This document shows positions 19,239-28,897 of a stretch of 64,000 nt of DNA, piece by piece. The position numbers and the translations under genes are program-made. Position 1 is the stretch's first letter. Each line of letters starts with the position of its first letter. The stretch is from an uncultured Alphaproteobacteria bacterium (lineage in GTDB: Bacteria; Pseudomonadota; Alphaproteobacteria; RF32; CAG-239): assembly GCA_944390355.1 (NCBI GenBank), contig CALXPT010000002.1:150733-214732 (forward strand). The letters run 5' to 3'. The notes beneath the pieces are model-generated. The model saw only the letters and a program-made list of their open reading frames with translations, did not search any database and was not told the DNA's origin.

Positions 19239-21473
19239 ATGACAGAACAAGTTGTTGAAAAAGAAGAAAAAATAAAAAATGTGCATTTGGCGGAAGAACT
19301 AAGCACACGCTATTTATCTTATGCCATGTCAACAATAGTTTCTCGTTCATTGCCGGACGTGAGAGACGGGTTAAAGCCGGTGCATCGGCGTTTGCTGTAT
19401 GCCATGCGGCAATTACATTTAGACCCCAAATCAGGTTTCAAGAAATGCGCGCGTGTTGTGGGCGATGTTATCGGTAAATATCATCCCCACGGCGATAGTG
19501 CGGTTTATGGGGCAATGGTGCGCTTGGCACAAGATTTTTCGGTGCGTTATCCTTTGGTCGACGGACAAGGAAATTTCGGAAACATAGACGGAGACGGCGC
19601 AGCAGCCATGCGATATACCGAGGCACGTTTGACCGAATTTGCCATGGCCTTGATGGAGGGGTTGAATGAAAACGCCGTTGATTTTATGGAAACCTATGAC
19701 GGAGAAGAATCAGAACCTGTCGTAATGCCTTCCATGGTGCCAAATCTGCTTTGTAACGGCTCATCAGGCATAGCCGTCGGAATGGCCACCAACATTCCGC
19801 CGCATAATTTGAGCGAAGTCTGTGATGCATTGCTGTATTTGATAGAGAAGCCCGACTGTGAGATAGAGCCGTTGGTGCAAAGAATCAAAGGACCGGATTT
19901 TCCGACCGGCGGCATTATTGTCGATAAATTTGAAACAATATTAAATAACTATAAACAGGGGCGGGGCTTTTTCCGTATCCGTGCAAAGTGGGAAACCGAG
20001 GACTTAGGTCACGGCCAATATCAAATTATCGTCAAAGAAATTCCCTATCAGGTCATAAAGTCAAAATTAATAGAAAAGATAGCCGAATTATTGGTTGACA
20101 AGAAAATACCGTTGTTATCGGATGTCAGGGATGAATCCGCCCAAGATATTAGAATAGTGCTGGAACCCAAGAACAGAACGGTAGATGCAAATTTGCTAAT
20201 GGAACATCTCTTCCGCCAAACCGAGTTGGAAACCCGTTTCAGTATGAATATGAATGTCCTTGATTCCGAGGGTGTGCCGCATGTTATGGACATTAAGACC
20301 GTTTTGAGAGAATTTTTAGACCATCGCCATATTGTTTTGCAACGGAGGGTAAAATACCGTTTAGATAAGATATTGGCACGTCTGGAAATTTTATCGGGAT
20401 ATTTGATAGCTTATCTAAACTTAGATGAAATCATTCGAATTATCAGGGAAGAAGATGAACCCAAAGCCGTTATGATGGCAAAGTTTAACTTAACCGATAA
20501 TCAGTCCGAAGCCATATTGAATATGAAACTACGCTCATTAAGAAAGTTGGAAGAAAGCGAGATTAAACAAGAGTACGACGATTTAAGTGCCGAAAAAGAA
20601 GAATTGGAAGGCCTGACGATTGATGAAAGCAAACGCTGGGAGGCCATAGCCGGAGAAATTAAATTGATCAAAGAAAAATTTGGTAAGAAAACGGCGTTAG
20701 GCCGCCGTCGGACAGATTTTTCCGAAGTCCCCGATACGATAGAAGTACCGCTCGAAGCGATTATAGAAAAAGAACCGATAACGATTATTTTATCACAAAA
20801 AGGCTGGATACGTTGCCTAAAAGGATATGTTGATTTAACGGAAGATTTTAAGTTTAAAGATGATGATGCGTTGCAAATAGCCCTTCATGCACAAACGACC
20901 GATAAAATCATCATTTTTGACACGGCGGGCAAGTTTTATACCATTCCGGCCAATGACATACCGAGCGGAAGAGGTTTCGGACAGCCCTTGCGATTGATGA
21001 TAGATTTGGGTATTTCAGATTCGGTAAGTTCAATGTTTGTATTTGAGGCAGGCGCGAGTTACGTTATAGCCTCGAACACGGGACGAGGATTTGTTGTCGA
21101 TGAAAATCATATTTTGGCACAAACCAGAAACGGTCGCAAAATAATGAATCTTGCCGAAAACGAGCAATCGGTATTTTGCCGCAAGATAACGGGAGATATG
21201 GTGGCGATAATCGGCGAGAACCGAAAGTTATTGGTATTTAAAATAGAAGAGATACCGACCATGGCGCGTGGCCGCGGCGTAACATTGCAAAAATATAAGG
21301 AAGGCCAACTTTCGGATATACAAATATTCAAAGAAACGGAAGGTTTTACATATATAAGAGCTGGCGGCACAAAAACAGAGACGGATTTGCTCTCATGGTT
21401 GGGACACCGAGCCCAAGTAGGCAAGTTAGCCCCGTTTGGTTTCCCCAAAAATAACAAATTTTTGAAAGATTAG
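19239..21473 (+). CDS. parC: DNA topoisomerase IV subunit A
   Basis: ParC is the DNA-cleaving subunit of topoisomerase IV, which decatenates daughter chromosomes. The catalytic Tyr126 lies in [10 protein letters not shown]. The breakage-reunion domain is complete, with the quinolone-pocket helix [12 protein letters not shown]. The shortened C-terminal beta-pinwheel (744 residues overall) and lack of a canonical GyrA box fit ParC better than GyrA. The resistance-pocket Ser is wild-type (Ser87), but the acidic residue four positions later is Gly91. The recO-parC order and the following DUF6898-type gene are as in other alphaproteobacteria. Confidence 0.93.
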   Translation: MTEQVVEKEEKIKNVHLAEELSTRYLSYAMSTIVSRSLPDVRDGLKPVHRRLLYAMRQLHLDPKSGFKKCARVVGDVIGKYHPHGDSAVYGAMVRLAQDFSVRYPLVDGQGNFGNIDGDGAAAMRYTEARLTEFAMALMEGLNENAVDFMETYDGEESEPVVMPSMVPNLLCNGSSGIAVGMATNIPPHNLSEVCDALLYLIEKPDCEIEPLVQRIKGPDFPTGGIIVDKFETILNNYKQGRGFFRIRAKWETEDLGHGQYQIIVKEIPYQVIKSKLIEKIAELLVDKKIPLLSDVRDESAQDIRIVLEPKNRTVDANLLMEHLFRQTELETRFSMNMNVLDSEGVPHVMDIKTVLREFLDHRHIVLQRRVKYRLDKILARLEILSGYLIAYLNLDEIIRIIREEDEPKAVMMAKFNLTDNQSEAILNMKLRSLRKLEESEIKQEYDDLSAEKEELEGLTIDESKRWEAIAGEIKLIKEKFGKKTALGRRRTDFSEVPDTIEVPLEAIIEKEPITIILSQKGWIRCLKGYVDLTEDFKFKDDDALQIALHAQTTDKIIIFDTAGKFYTIPANDIPSGRGFGQPLRLMIDLGISDSVSSMFVFEAGASYVIASNTGRGFVVDENHILAQTRNGRKIMNLAENEQSVFCRKITGDMVAIIGENRKLLVFKIEEIPTMARGRGVTLQKYKEGQLSDIQIFKETEGFTYIRAGGTKTETDLLSWLGHRAQVGKLAPFGFPKNNKFLKD

Positions 21474-21476
21474 CGA

Positions 21477-21656
21477 GTGGAAGAAGTATTGTTCGAATAC
21501 ATACAGCAGGGCTCCTATGTCAAGGTAACGGCCGTAGAGCCGAAAACATTGATAGAGGCGAGTGTTGTTGTTCCGGCCTCTTTAAGTCAAGAGCAAATGC
21601 AGTTGCAGGCACTCCGCCGCCTCAAATATGTAATGGATAAACAAAACGAAGAATAA
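21477..21656 (+). CDS. DUF6898-type small protein
   Basis: This is a 59-residue gene starting with GTG three bases after the parC stop. The product resembles the short alphaproteobacterial DUF6898 family: an N-terminal EVLFEYIQQGSYVKVTAVEP, a variable middle, and a C-terminal LQALRRLKYVM. The predicted fold is a small beta-hairpin plus helix, cytoplasmic, with unknown function. Its codon pattern matches its neighbours and it fills the gap after parC precisely, so I think it is real. Confidence 0.75.
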   Translation: MEEVLFEYIQQGSYVKVTAVEPKTLIEASVVVPASLSQEQMQLQALRRLKYVMDKQNEE

Positions 21657-21755
21657 GCATGTAAATAACTGCCTTAAATTCCTTTAAATCCGAAAAAAAA
21701 GATTCTATGATAGCAAAAAATTTGTTTGATATAAGCAGGGGAATAGGGGAAATTT

Positions 21756-24700
21756 ATGTCAACACAGCAAAACAAAAAAGCTTCTCTCAACGATGAAACA
21801 GAGGCTCAAGCCACATGGTTAACCAAAAATTTGTATAAATTCATGATATGGACAAGTGCAATCTGGGTTGCAGTTGTCTTGTATTATATAACACAGTTTT
21901 TCGGCTGGTCGAATTTATTTTTAATGATGCCGGACGAATTTGGCGGATTTTTAGCCGGCGTAACATTGCCCCTAGCCATATTATGGGTTGTGGTTGCCTA
22001 CATAGACAGAGGAGCAAGTTTTAAGAATGAAGCCAAGCTGTTACGAGCATATATGAACCAGTTGGTTTATCCGGAGGAGGGGGGAGCCCAAACAGCCAAG
22101 GCCATTGCCGATGGAATTCGCTCACAGGTAATTGACTTGCAAGAGGCAACAAAGTTAGCGACGGCACAAACGGATGAAATCAAGAAGGCCTTGGAATCAA
22201 GGATAGAAGATTTTTCAAAATTAGTGGCCGTATTAGATAAATATTCTTCCCAAACCGTACAAGAATTTTCAAACACCATTCGCCAGCTGTCATCAACCTT
22301 TGATGAAATGAACACGAGAGCATTGAACAACGGCGAGCAATTTAGAGCAATGGCCAATAACGTTTCCCAGCTATTCGGTGCGTTGAACAAAGAATCAGAT
22401 AACTTTATGAATAACATATTGCCCAATATTAACGAAATAAGATATTCGGCAGAGTTGTTGGAAAAAGTTTCGGATGAAAGCAACAAGAAATTAATTTCGG
22501 CCAATGAGACGATATTGGACATGACCGAAAAATCACAAAATAATATAGCCAAAGCATCAGAGATATTAGAAACACAAGCGCAAAAGATAGAAAACATTTC
22601 AAGAAAAGCAATTGCCGATTGCGATAATTTGCGCAAAAACATTGATAATAGTGTGAACACGTTAGCAGATGTCATGCAAACGCAAAATGAAACAATGCAG
22701 GGATATATAGCATCATTAAATAACAATGCGGACACGTTGGGAGAAAAGTTTGTCGCACAGGGAGAGATAGTTAAACAAGAGATAGACAAGGTTATCTCAA
22801 GAGCCAATGTCGCCGAAGAGAGTATAGGATTACAAGTCAGATCCTTAAGTTCGGTGGCTGAAGAAATAACAAATTCAATGCAGAGTGTAGAAAATACGAT
22901 AAAAGAACATTCGGAAGAACTTGAAAAAACAACAAACATAGCCCTTTCCAATACCAATACGGTTATAGAGAATTTGAAAAAAAGCGCATCAACCATAGCG
23001 GAAACGGCCGATAAGTCGATTTTGAGTATCTCCGCGGTGAATGATGACATCACCAGATGTAATGATAAATTAATAGCCGACAATAAAGAAGTCTTATCCA
23101 ACCTAAATAATGTTTCAAAAGAAATTAAAGATAAGAACGAACTCATAAAACTTCAAACGGATAATACGTTAAATCAATTCAGTACGATAGCAGCAACGAT
23201 GAAACGGAGTGCAGATAGCATATCCGAAACATCATCAATAATCGTAACTCAAAGTAAAGTTAGTGAAAATGCATTAACCCAGCAACAAAGACAAGTAAGT
23301 ACTCTAACCTCAAATATAGAAGAATTCAAAAGCGAATTAAAACGAGAGATAGATGAGCTGTCTCGTGCATCGGCATTAATGAACGAAGACGCAAGAAACA
23401 CGATAAGTGCATTAAAAGAGCAAATGGAAGAAACATTAGCGACATCAGAAAATATTATTTCCAAAACCAATGAAATGGAACAACATCTGCGCAAACAAAC
23501 AGCGGAGTATGTAACGGAAACAGACAAGGCGTTTGATAAAATGTCGCATATCGGAAATATACTGGAAGAGCACTACAAAAAAGTAGATGTATTAAATGAT
23601 AGTATAGTAAACAAAACTCAAAATCTTTCAGATATTTTGGCATCTCAAGCAGATGTAGTTAATAAGTCGACCGAGAAGACGGAGCAAACGCACAAAGAAT
23701 TGTTGTCATCATTCACGACACAAAGCAATTTGTTGAGCAACATGGCAGAGACCACTATCGGTTACGTTGCAGATGTTGTTAAAGTTTTTGATGAGAAGGC
23801 CGAAAGCATAAATATATTGTTCAAGCATCAGGAAAGTGAATTTAATAACATATGCGACAAGATAAGTGAAAATACAAATAATATCGGCTCAGCATTAAAG
23901 AAACAAATATCGGTCATAGAGCAGAGTGCCGATAGAGTATTCTCACGTCTGGCAATTTTGGAAGAAGATGCCAATAAGCGTTCGGGAACGATTAATGCAT
24001 CGGTAGAGCAAGTAATTGAAAAATTAATGAATGTTAATAAGACTGTCGAAGAACAAAAAGATGATGTAATTCATATAATGAGCGGTTTAGAAAACAAGTT
24101 ACAAGGCATCAAAGCTACGATGGGAGAGTTTTCCGATATATTTGAGCATGTCAAAGACGGAGCAGACAGCGTATCCTCGGATATAATGGATAATTGCCGT
24201 CGCTTGATTTCTGCAACGGACAACATGGCAACCGGCAGCAAAAATGTAATGTTAGCCATGGAAACGCACGTCAAAACATTAGATGAGGCGTTGGTGAGAA
24301 CACAAAATCAAAGTAGTGTCATAAAAGATACCTTAGCGCAACAAGCAGATAATTTGATAGATATTGTCAATGTTGTAGCAACCCAAAATCGCCTAAGTGA
24401 GGCATCATTATCCCAGCAATACAAATACTTGTCTGATGTATCATCAGGAGTTGCGGAAAAATTAAATAATGTAAATGAGTTATTTAAGGAAACCGGCAAC
24501 AATATGAGTGAAACAACAACCAAAATAGCAGTTGAAATAAATGCGTTGGGAGATAAGTTGCTGAAATCTTGCGAAGATATATTGAAAGTAAGCAAAAGTT
24601 CAGTAAAGAACATCGAACAAGTATCACTATCGCTCAACCAAACGGCAGAAGATTTGAATAACTCGGTACAAGCCTCGACACAAAAAGTAGGAACCGTCAT

Positions 24701-25694
24701 GAAGGATTATGAAAAATACATTTCGAACTTCAACACAGTAACGGCAGAGGCGAGCACGGGAGTAATTGAAATAAATAATTTGATTTCGGAACAAAATGAC
24801 AAGATGCTTAATCTCTCAGCCGGAACAAAAGAACTGGTAAATTATTTCAATACGGTCTTGAATGATGCCTCAATGGCTTTATCGGAAAGAGCCAATCACG
24901 CCTATGACAAGGTCAAAGGATTAGGAGATAGTTTGAAAAAGCTTGGCTTGCAGATAGAAGAGACATCAAAGCAAAGTTCAGGCAGTTTAGATGCTGCCGG
25001 AAACAAACTCCGCGCCTCGATTAGTGAGATTTCTGCAAATGCCGAAAGAATCTCTAATGATATCCGTTCATCAGGGGAGGTATTCCTAAAGCAATCAAAC
25101 GTCTTATCAACAGCAAGTGATAATGCCCTTGAAAAGGTAACCCAAGCCGTCAATGCATTAATATCAAGCTCTAAAGAATTTTCCGCTAAAGGTGAAGATA
25201 TTTTACAAAAATCAAACGGCTTTAATGTTTTGTTCAAAAAGCAATTGCAGGTTCTAAATGATACGTCGGCAAGAGCGGAAAACAAAATCAAAGATTTGGA
25301 AAATCTCTACGAAGGCATAAGAGTAGATACATTCTTGAAAAACGCTTCATATGTACTGGAACGTCTGGAATCAGCCGCTGTAGATATCAACCGGATATTT
25401 AATCCGAATGCCGAAGAAGAACTCTGGAAAAAATATTATAACGGAGACACCTCGGTATTTGTCAGACATTTGGCGCGCACCATGAGTCGCAGTCAAATAG
25501 TTGCAATTAAAACGGAATATGAGAAGAATGCGGAATTCCGTAATGTTGTAATGAATTATTTAACCGATTTCGAAACTTTGGTCGGAAAAGCCAAAGATAG
25601 CGAAAAATCAGGATTATTGCTATCGGTCATATCCGGAGCTGATGTCGGAAAACTGTACTATATTTTAGCAAAATCATTGGATAGAATTAATTAA
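21756..25694 (+). CDS. Giant coiled-coil membrane protein, TipN-like architecture
   Basis: This 1312-residue protein has two N-terminal membrane helices (about 28-48 and 62-83) and then about 1100 residues of Ser/Thr/Asn/Glu-rich heptad sequence that should form a long cytoplasmic coiled coil, resembling chemoreceptor or apolipoprotein-like helices. The last 120 residues are globular (FLKNASYVLERLESAAVDIN to GKLYYILAKSLDRIN). Two N-terminal helices plus a long coiled coil is the architecture of the Caulobacter polarity factor TipN; homology is my inference from layout only. The next gene starts two bases later. Confidence 0.8.
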   Translation: MSTQQNKKASLNDETEAQATWLTKNLYKFMIWTSAIWVAVVLYYITQFFGWSNLFLMMPDEFGGFLAGVTLPLAILWVVVAYIDRGASFKNEAKLLRAYMNQLVYPEEGGAQTAKAIADGIRSQVIDLQEATKLATAQTDEIKKALESRIEDFSKLVAVLDKYSSQTVQEFSNTIRQLSSTFDEMNTRALNNGEQFRAMANNVSQLFGALNKESDNFMNNILPNINEIRYSAELLEKVSDESNKKLISANETILDMTEKSQNNIAKASEILETQAQKIENISRKAIADCDNLRKNIDNSVNTLADVMQTQNETMQGYIASLNNNADTLGEKFVAQGEIVKQEIDKVISRANVAEESIGLQVRSLSSVAEEITNSMQSVENTIKEHSEELEKTTNIALSNTNTVIENLKKSASTIAETADKSILSISAVNDDITRCNDKLIADNKEVLSNLNNVSKEIKDKNELIKLQTDNTLNQFSTIAATMKRSADSISETSSIIVTQSKVSENALTQQQRQVSTLTSNIEEFKSELKREIDELSRASALMNEDARNTISALKEQMEETLATSENIISKTNEMEQHLRKQTAEYVTETDKAFDKMSHIGNILEEHYKKVDVLNDSIVNKTQNLSDILASQADVVNKSTEKTEQTHKELLSSFTTQSNLLSNMAETTIGYVADVVKVFDEKAESINILFKHQESEFNNICDKISENTNNIGSALKKQISVIEQSADRVFSRLAILEEDANKRSGTINASVEQVIEKLMNVNKTVEEQKDDVIHIMSGLENKLQGIKATMGEFSDIFEHVKDGADSVSSDIMDNCRRLISATDNMATGSKNVMLAMETHVKTLDEALVRTQNQSSVIKDTLAQQADNLIDIVNVVATQNRLSEASLSQQYKYLSDVSSGVAEKLNNVNELFKETGNNMSETTTKIAVEINALGDKLLKSCEDILKVSKSSVKNIEQVSLSLNQTAEDLNNSVQASTQKVGTVMKDYEKYISNFNTVTAEASTGVIEINNLISEQNDKMLNLSAGTKELVNYFNTVLNDASMALSERANHAYDKVKGLGDSLKKLGLQIEETSKQSSGSLDAAGNKLRASISEISANAERISNDIRSSGEVFLKQSNVLSTASDNALEKVTQAVNALISSSKEFSAKGEDILQKSNGFNVLFKKQLQVLNDTSARAENKIKDLENLYEGIRVDTFLKNASYVLERLESAAVDINRIFNPNAEEELWKKYYNGDTSVFVRHLARTMSRSQIVAIKTEYEKNAEFRNVVMNYLTDFETLVGKAKDSEKSGLLLSVISGADVGKLYYILAKSLDRIN

Positions 25695-25696
25695 TA

Positions 25697-26260
25697 ATGA
25701 ACAGCAAAATTTACACGACAGAAATTAACCGATTGCTGGAGAACATATCGTCTTCAGCCAATCGGTTAGTCAGCAAAAAATTTCCGAACGCTCAACAATC
25801 AAATACGGAAAATCAAAAAGGATTTTCACCGGTTGATATAGCCACGCCGTCGGCCTCATATCTTGAAGCAAAGGCCTCATTTAATGTACAGGAATATGTT
25901 TCAGCCAATCCATATAAAGATACGGGAGCGGAAAAATATAAACGGAACATTTACGGCAATTCTCAGCAAAACCAAGCAACGGCAGAAACAACATCGGCAG
26001 AAGGAACGAATTTTGCGGCATTTATGCCGGAAATAACACCGCAGAACAAGAACATGGTCTATAATCAGGCCAGCAATATCTACAATGCACCGTTAAAAGC
26101 GGAACAGCAAAACATTACGCAAACGGCACAAGATTTTTCGTATTCGAGACTTGATTATGCGTTGAATGCATATAACTATGTCAAAGAAGTCAATCAAGAA
26201 CCGAAAATATTAATAAATTTAATGCACCCGAACAACCGCAATTTTCACTTTGAGGCCTAA
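25697..26260 (+). CDS. Hypothetical low-complexity protein (187 aa)
   Basis: I do not recognise it. It is rich in Asn, Gln, Ala and Tyr, has no signal peptide or membrane helix, and is probably largely disordered, with short hydrophobic ends (TEINRLLENISSSANRLV near the start, YALNAYNYVKEV near the end). It starts two bases after the coiled-coil gene and its stop overlaps the dusB ATG (TAATG), so it is surely co-translated. A partner or adaptor of the coiled-coil protein is a reasonable guess. Confidence 0.7.
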   Translation: MNSKIYTTEINRLLENISSSANRLVSKKFPNAQQSNTENQKGFSPVDIATPSASYLEAKASFNVQEYVSANPYKDTGAEKYKRNIYGNSQQNQATAETTSAEGTNFAAFMPEITPQNKNMVYNQASNIYNAPLKAEQQNITQTAQDFSYSRLDYALNAYNYVKEVNQEPKILINLMHPNNRNFHFEA

Positions 26261-27231
26261 TGAAGATATTAGATTTGAAAAGCAAAGTATTTATGGCACC
26301 GATGGCGGGAATAACAGATAAACCGCTGCGCCGTCTGGTTTCATCGTTAGGAGCGGGGAACATGGTTTCCGAAATGGTAGCCATACAAGCCATACAACGC
26401 AAAAATCCCAAAACCTATCGCATTGCGGATGTACGAGATGAACCCTATCCGGTAATAGTGCAATTGGTTGGCGGAAAACCGGAGCAATTTGCCGATGCCG
26501 CAAGACTGGCCGCAGATTTGGGAGCATATTCCATTGATATAAACATGGGCTGTCCGGTCAAAAAAATCGTGAATAACAATTCCGGCTCCGCACTGATGAA
26601 AGATTTGCCGTTAGCCTCAAAAATCATAAAAGAAGTTGTCAAAGCCACCCCGCTCAAAGTCAGTGTCAAATTTCGTAAGGGCTGGGATATAAATAATGTA
26701 AACGCCGTCGAATTTGCCCAAATGTGCGAAGACAGCGGAGCTTCATATATCACGGTACACGGTCGCACACGGAGTGCATTTTATTCAGGTACGGCAGACT
26801 GGGACATCATCCGAGCCGTTAAACAATCCGTAAAGATTCCCATTATCGGCAACGGCGACATAAATACGGTTTACGACGCTCAAAGAATGATAGATGAAAC
26901 AGGGGTGGACGGCGTGATGATAGGTCGAGCGGCACTTGGCAATCCATGGCTCATCAGCCAAACCCATGCATATTTGGAAAACAAAGAACTCCCGAGAAAA
27001 ATTCCCGTTTCGGAAATCAAACGATTTATGCTAAAACATATAGAACTTTTGAGTGAATATTATGGACAAGAAATGGGGCTGGCCATTTCAAGAAAATTCG
27101 TATGTTGGTATTGCAAAAATTTACGAGAAGCCAAACGCTTTCGAGAAATATATACCAAAATAAATGATTATAACGAGGCGATGAAAACAATTGACGAGTA
27201 TTTTGACGGTTTTGGAGAAGAAGAAAGATGA
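26260..27231 (+). CDS. dusB: tRNA-dihydrouridine synthase DusB
   Basis: This FMN- and NADPH-dependent enzyme reduces uridine to dihydrouridine in the tRNA D-loop. The TIM barrel shows MAPMAGITDKPLRRL, DINMGCPVKKI with the catalytic Cys, SGSALM, VKFRKGW, TVHGRTRSAFYSG and the FMN-phosphate site GNGDI to GRAALGNPW. Length (323) is normal. In alphaproteobacteria it is also called nifR3 and usually begins the ntrBCYX region; here trkA overlaps it by four bases instead. Confidence 0.96.
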   Translation: MKILDLKSKVFMAPMAGITDKPLRRLVSSLGAGNMVSEMVAIQAIQRKNPKTYRIADVRDEPYPVIVQLVGGKPEQFADAARLAADLGAYSIDINMGCPVKKIVNNNSGSALMKDLPLASKIIKEVVKATPLKVSVKFRKGWDINNVNAVEFAQMCEDSGASYITVHGRTRSAFYSGTADWDIIRAVKQSVKIPIIGNGDINTVYDAQRMIDETGVDGVMIGRAALGNPWLISQTHAYLENKELPRKIPVSEIKRFMLKHIELLSEYYGQEMGLAISRKFVCWYCKNLREAKRFREIYTKINDYNEAMKTIDEYFDGFGEEER

Positions 27232-28586
27232 AAATCATAGTCTGTGGAGCCGGCCGCATCGGCAAAAGCATGGTAAGCTTTTTATCTTATGGTAATAATG
27301 ATATTATCGTAATTGATACCGACCAGCAAAAATTAGATGAAATCTCCAAAGAATGGGACATTATGCCAATTTTAGGCAATGCTGCTCACCCTGATATCTT
27401 GGAAAAAGCCGAAGCCAACGATGCGGATATGATTTTGGCAGTAACCAATTCGGATGAAACAAATTTGGTCAGTTGTCAGGTTGCCGATTGCCTTTTTAAT
27501 GTCCGCCAAAAAGTTGCGCGTATAGATTCACCGGAGTTTTTAAATCCGATATGGTGCGAACTGTATAATCCCAAACATATAAACGTAGATTTATTAATTT
27601 CGCCGGATATGGCAATTGCCGAAACGATTTACGAAATTATCAAGATTCCGGGAGCCTCATCGGTCATGCCGTTAGCCGAAAAATTACTATATATGCTATC
27701 AGTGCGCTGTCAGGCAGGTTCTCCTTTAATAAAAACCCCGTTAGAACATATAGAGATGATAGCCCCCGAGATAAAAATATCCGCGGTAAGCGTTGTCAGA
27801 AACGGCAAGAACTTTATTCCTTCGGGCGAATTTTGCTTAGAAGAAGGGGATGAGTTATACTTTTTGGTTGAAAGCAAAGACATAGATGCCGCCATCACAG
27901 CCTTTGGCTGTATGCGTCCGAATAACGAAAAAGTTCTAATTTTCGGCGGCAATCAAGTAGCCTATTATCTGGCACAAAAAATAGAAGAAGATGACAGTAT
28001 TTTAAGTTGTAAGATTATTGAAGATGATAAAAGACGAGCAAGATACTTGGCGCAAAATCTGGAACACACGCCTGTAATTTACGGAGAAATGCTGAGTGAT
28101 GTGATTTTAGAAGAAGCTGACGTGGATTCGGTGGATGTAACCATATCTGCCACATTGCGAGATAAAGATAATCTGCTGACTTCTTTAATTGCAAAGAAAA
28201 ACGGAGCCAAAACAACCATTTCCGTAGTTAATTCCAAGGCCTATAACACGCTGGTCAGCAATTTGAGTGATAGTATTATAGTCGATGGCTCATCGGTAAC
28301 GGTCTCGGCAATATTAAAAGAATTGCGCAAAGCCCAAATCAAACAAGCGCACTCTTTGGGAAGGGGCTTAGGAGAGATTTGGGAGATTGAAATAGATGAA
28401 CATTCAGTCAATGCCAATAAGAAAATAAATGATTTGGATTTGCCGGAAAACAGCAAGATATGCGCCATAGTCCGCGACAGGCAAATCATCTATCCGGATA
28501 TTTATGCCAAAATTCTTCCCGCGGATCGGCTGATATTATTCAGTAGTTCCAAAGCAATCAAAAAAGTCGAAAAGATTTTTTCATAA
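27228..28586 (+). CDS. trkA: Trk potassium uptake system NAD-binding protein TrkA
   Basis: TrkA is the cytoplasmic regulatory subunit that gates TrkH/TrkG potassium channels. It has two RCK halves: the first begins MKIIVCGAGRIGKSM with an intact GxGxxG dinucleotide motif and Asp at the end of strand two (VIDTD); the second begins near residue 233 (VLIFGGNQVAYYLA) with a degenerate motif. TrkA_C domains follow each half. Length (452) is typical. The trkH partner is not in this window. The ATG overlaps the dusB stop. Confidence 0.96.
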   Translation: MKIIVCGAGRIGKSMVSFLSYGNNDIIVIDTDQQKLDEISKEWDIMPILGNAAHPDILEKAEANDADMILAVTNSDETNLVSCQVADCLFNVRQKVARIDSPEFLNPIWCELYNPKHINVDLLISPDMAIAETIYEIIKIPGASSVMPLAEKLLYMLSVRCQAGSPLIKTPLEHIEMIAPEIKISAVSVVRNGKNFIPSGEFCLEEGDELYFLVESKDIDAAITAFGCMRPNNEKVLIFGGNQVAYYLAQKIEEDDSILSCKIIEDDKRRARYLAQNLEHTPVIYGEMLSDVILEEADVDSVDVTISATLRDKDNLLTSLIAKKNGAKTTISVVNSKAYNTLVSNLSDSIIVDGSSVTVSAILKELRKAQIKQAHSLGRGLGEIWEIEIDEHSVNANKKINDLDLPENSKICAIVRDRQIIYPDIYAKILPADRLILFSSSKAIKKVEKIFS

Positions 28587-28655
28587 ATACCTTTACTAAT
28601 TAAAAATTTTATAATTAAATAAGAACAATAAACAAAAAGAATAAAGGATAAAAAA

Positions 28656-28895
28656 ATGTTAAAGAATGTTCAGGAAGATTTTTTAAAAGACTTAAGCCAA
28701 AACAAAATCGCCGTAACGGTTTTTTTGGTAAACGGCGTAAAATTGCAGGGTATAATCACATGGTTTGACGCCGAATCTTTGTTATTACGCCGAGACGGAC
28801 ACACACAACTGATTTTCAAACATGCCATATCCACAATAATGCCGGGGTCTCCCGTTAATATAGATATCACGGAAAACACACAGAAATCGGAATAA
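28656..28895 (+). CDS. hfq: RNA chaperone Hfq
   Basis: This 79-residue Sm-like protein forms a hexameric ring that pairs small RNAs with mRNAs. Sm1 ([17 protein letters not shown]) and Sm2 ([10 protein letters not shown], with the FKH proximal-face motif) are intact. The C-terminal tail is short. GGATAAAAAA precedes the ATG. It follows trkA by 69 bases and precedes hflX by two bases, the classical hfq-hflX pair. It implies sRNA regulation in this cell, relevant to the RNA candidates elsewhere in the window. Confidence 0.97.
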   Translation: MLKNVQEDFLKDLSQNKIAVTVFLVNGVKLQGIITWFDAESLLLRRDGHTQLIFKHAISTIMPGSPVNIDITENTQKSE

Positions 28896-28897
28896 CC

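Noticed and set aside
22067..23146. 359-codon open frame on the minus strand
   Set aside because: It lies wholly inside the coiled-coil gene, mirrors its codon bias, has no RBS, and its product is a meaningless Ser/Phe/Leu-rich chain.
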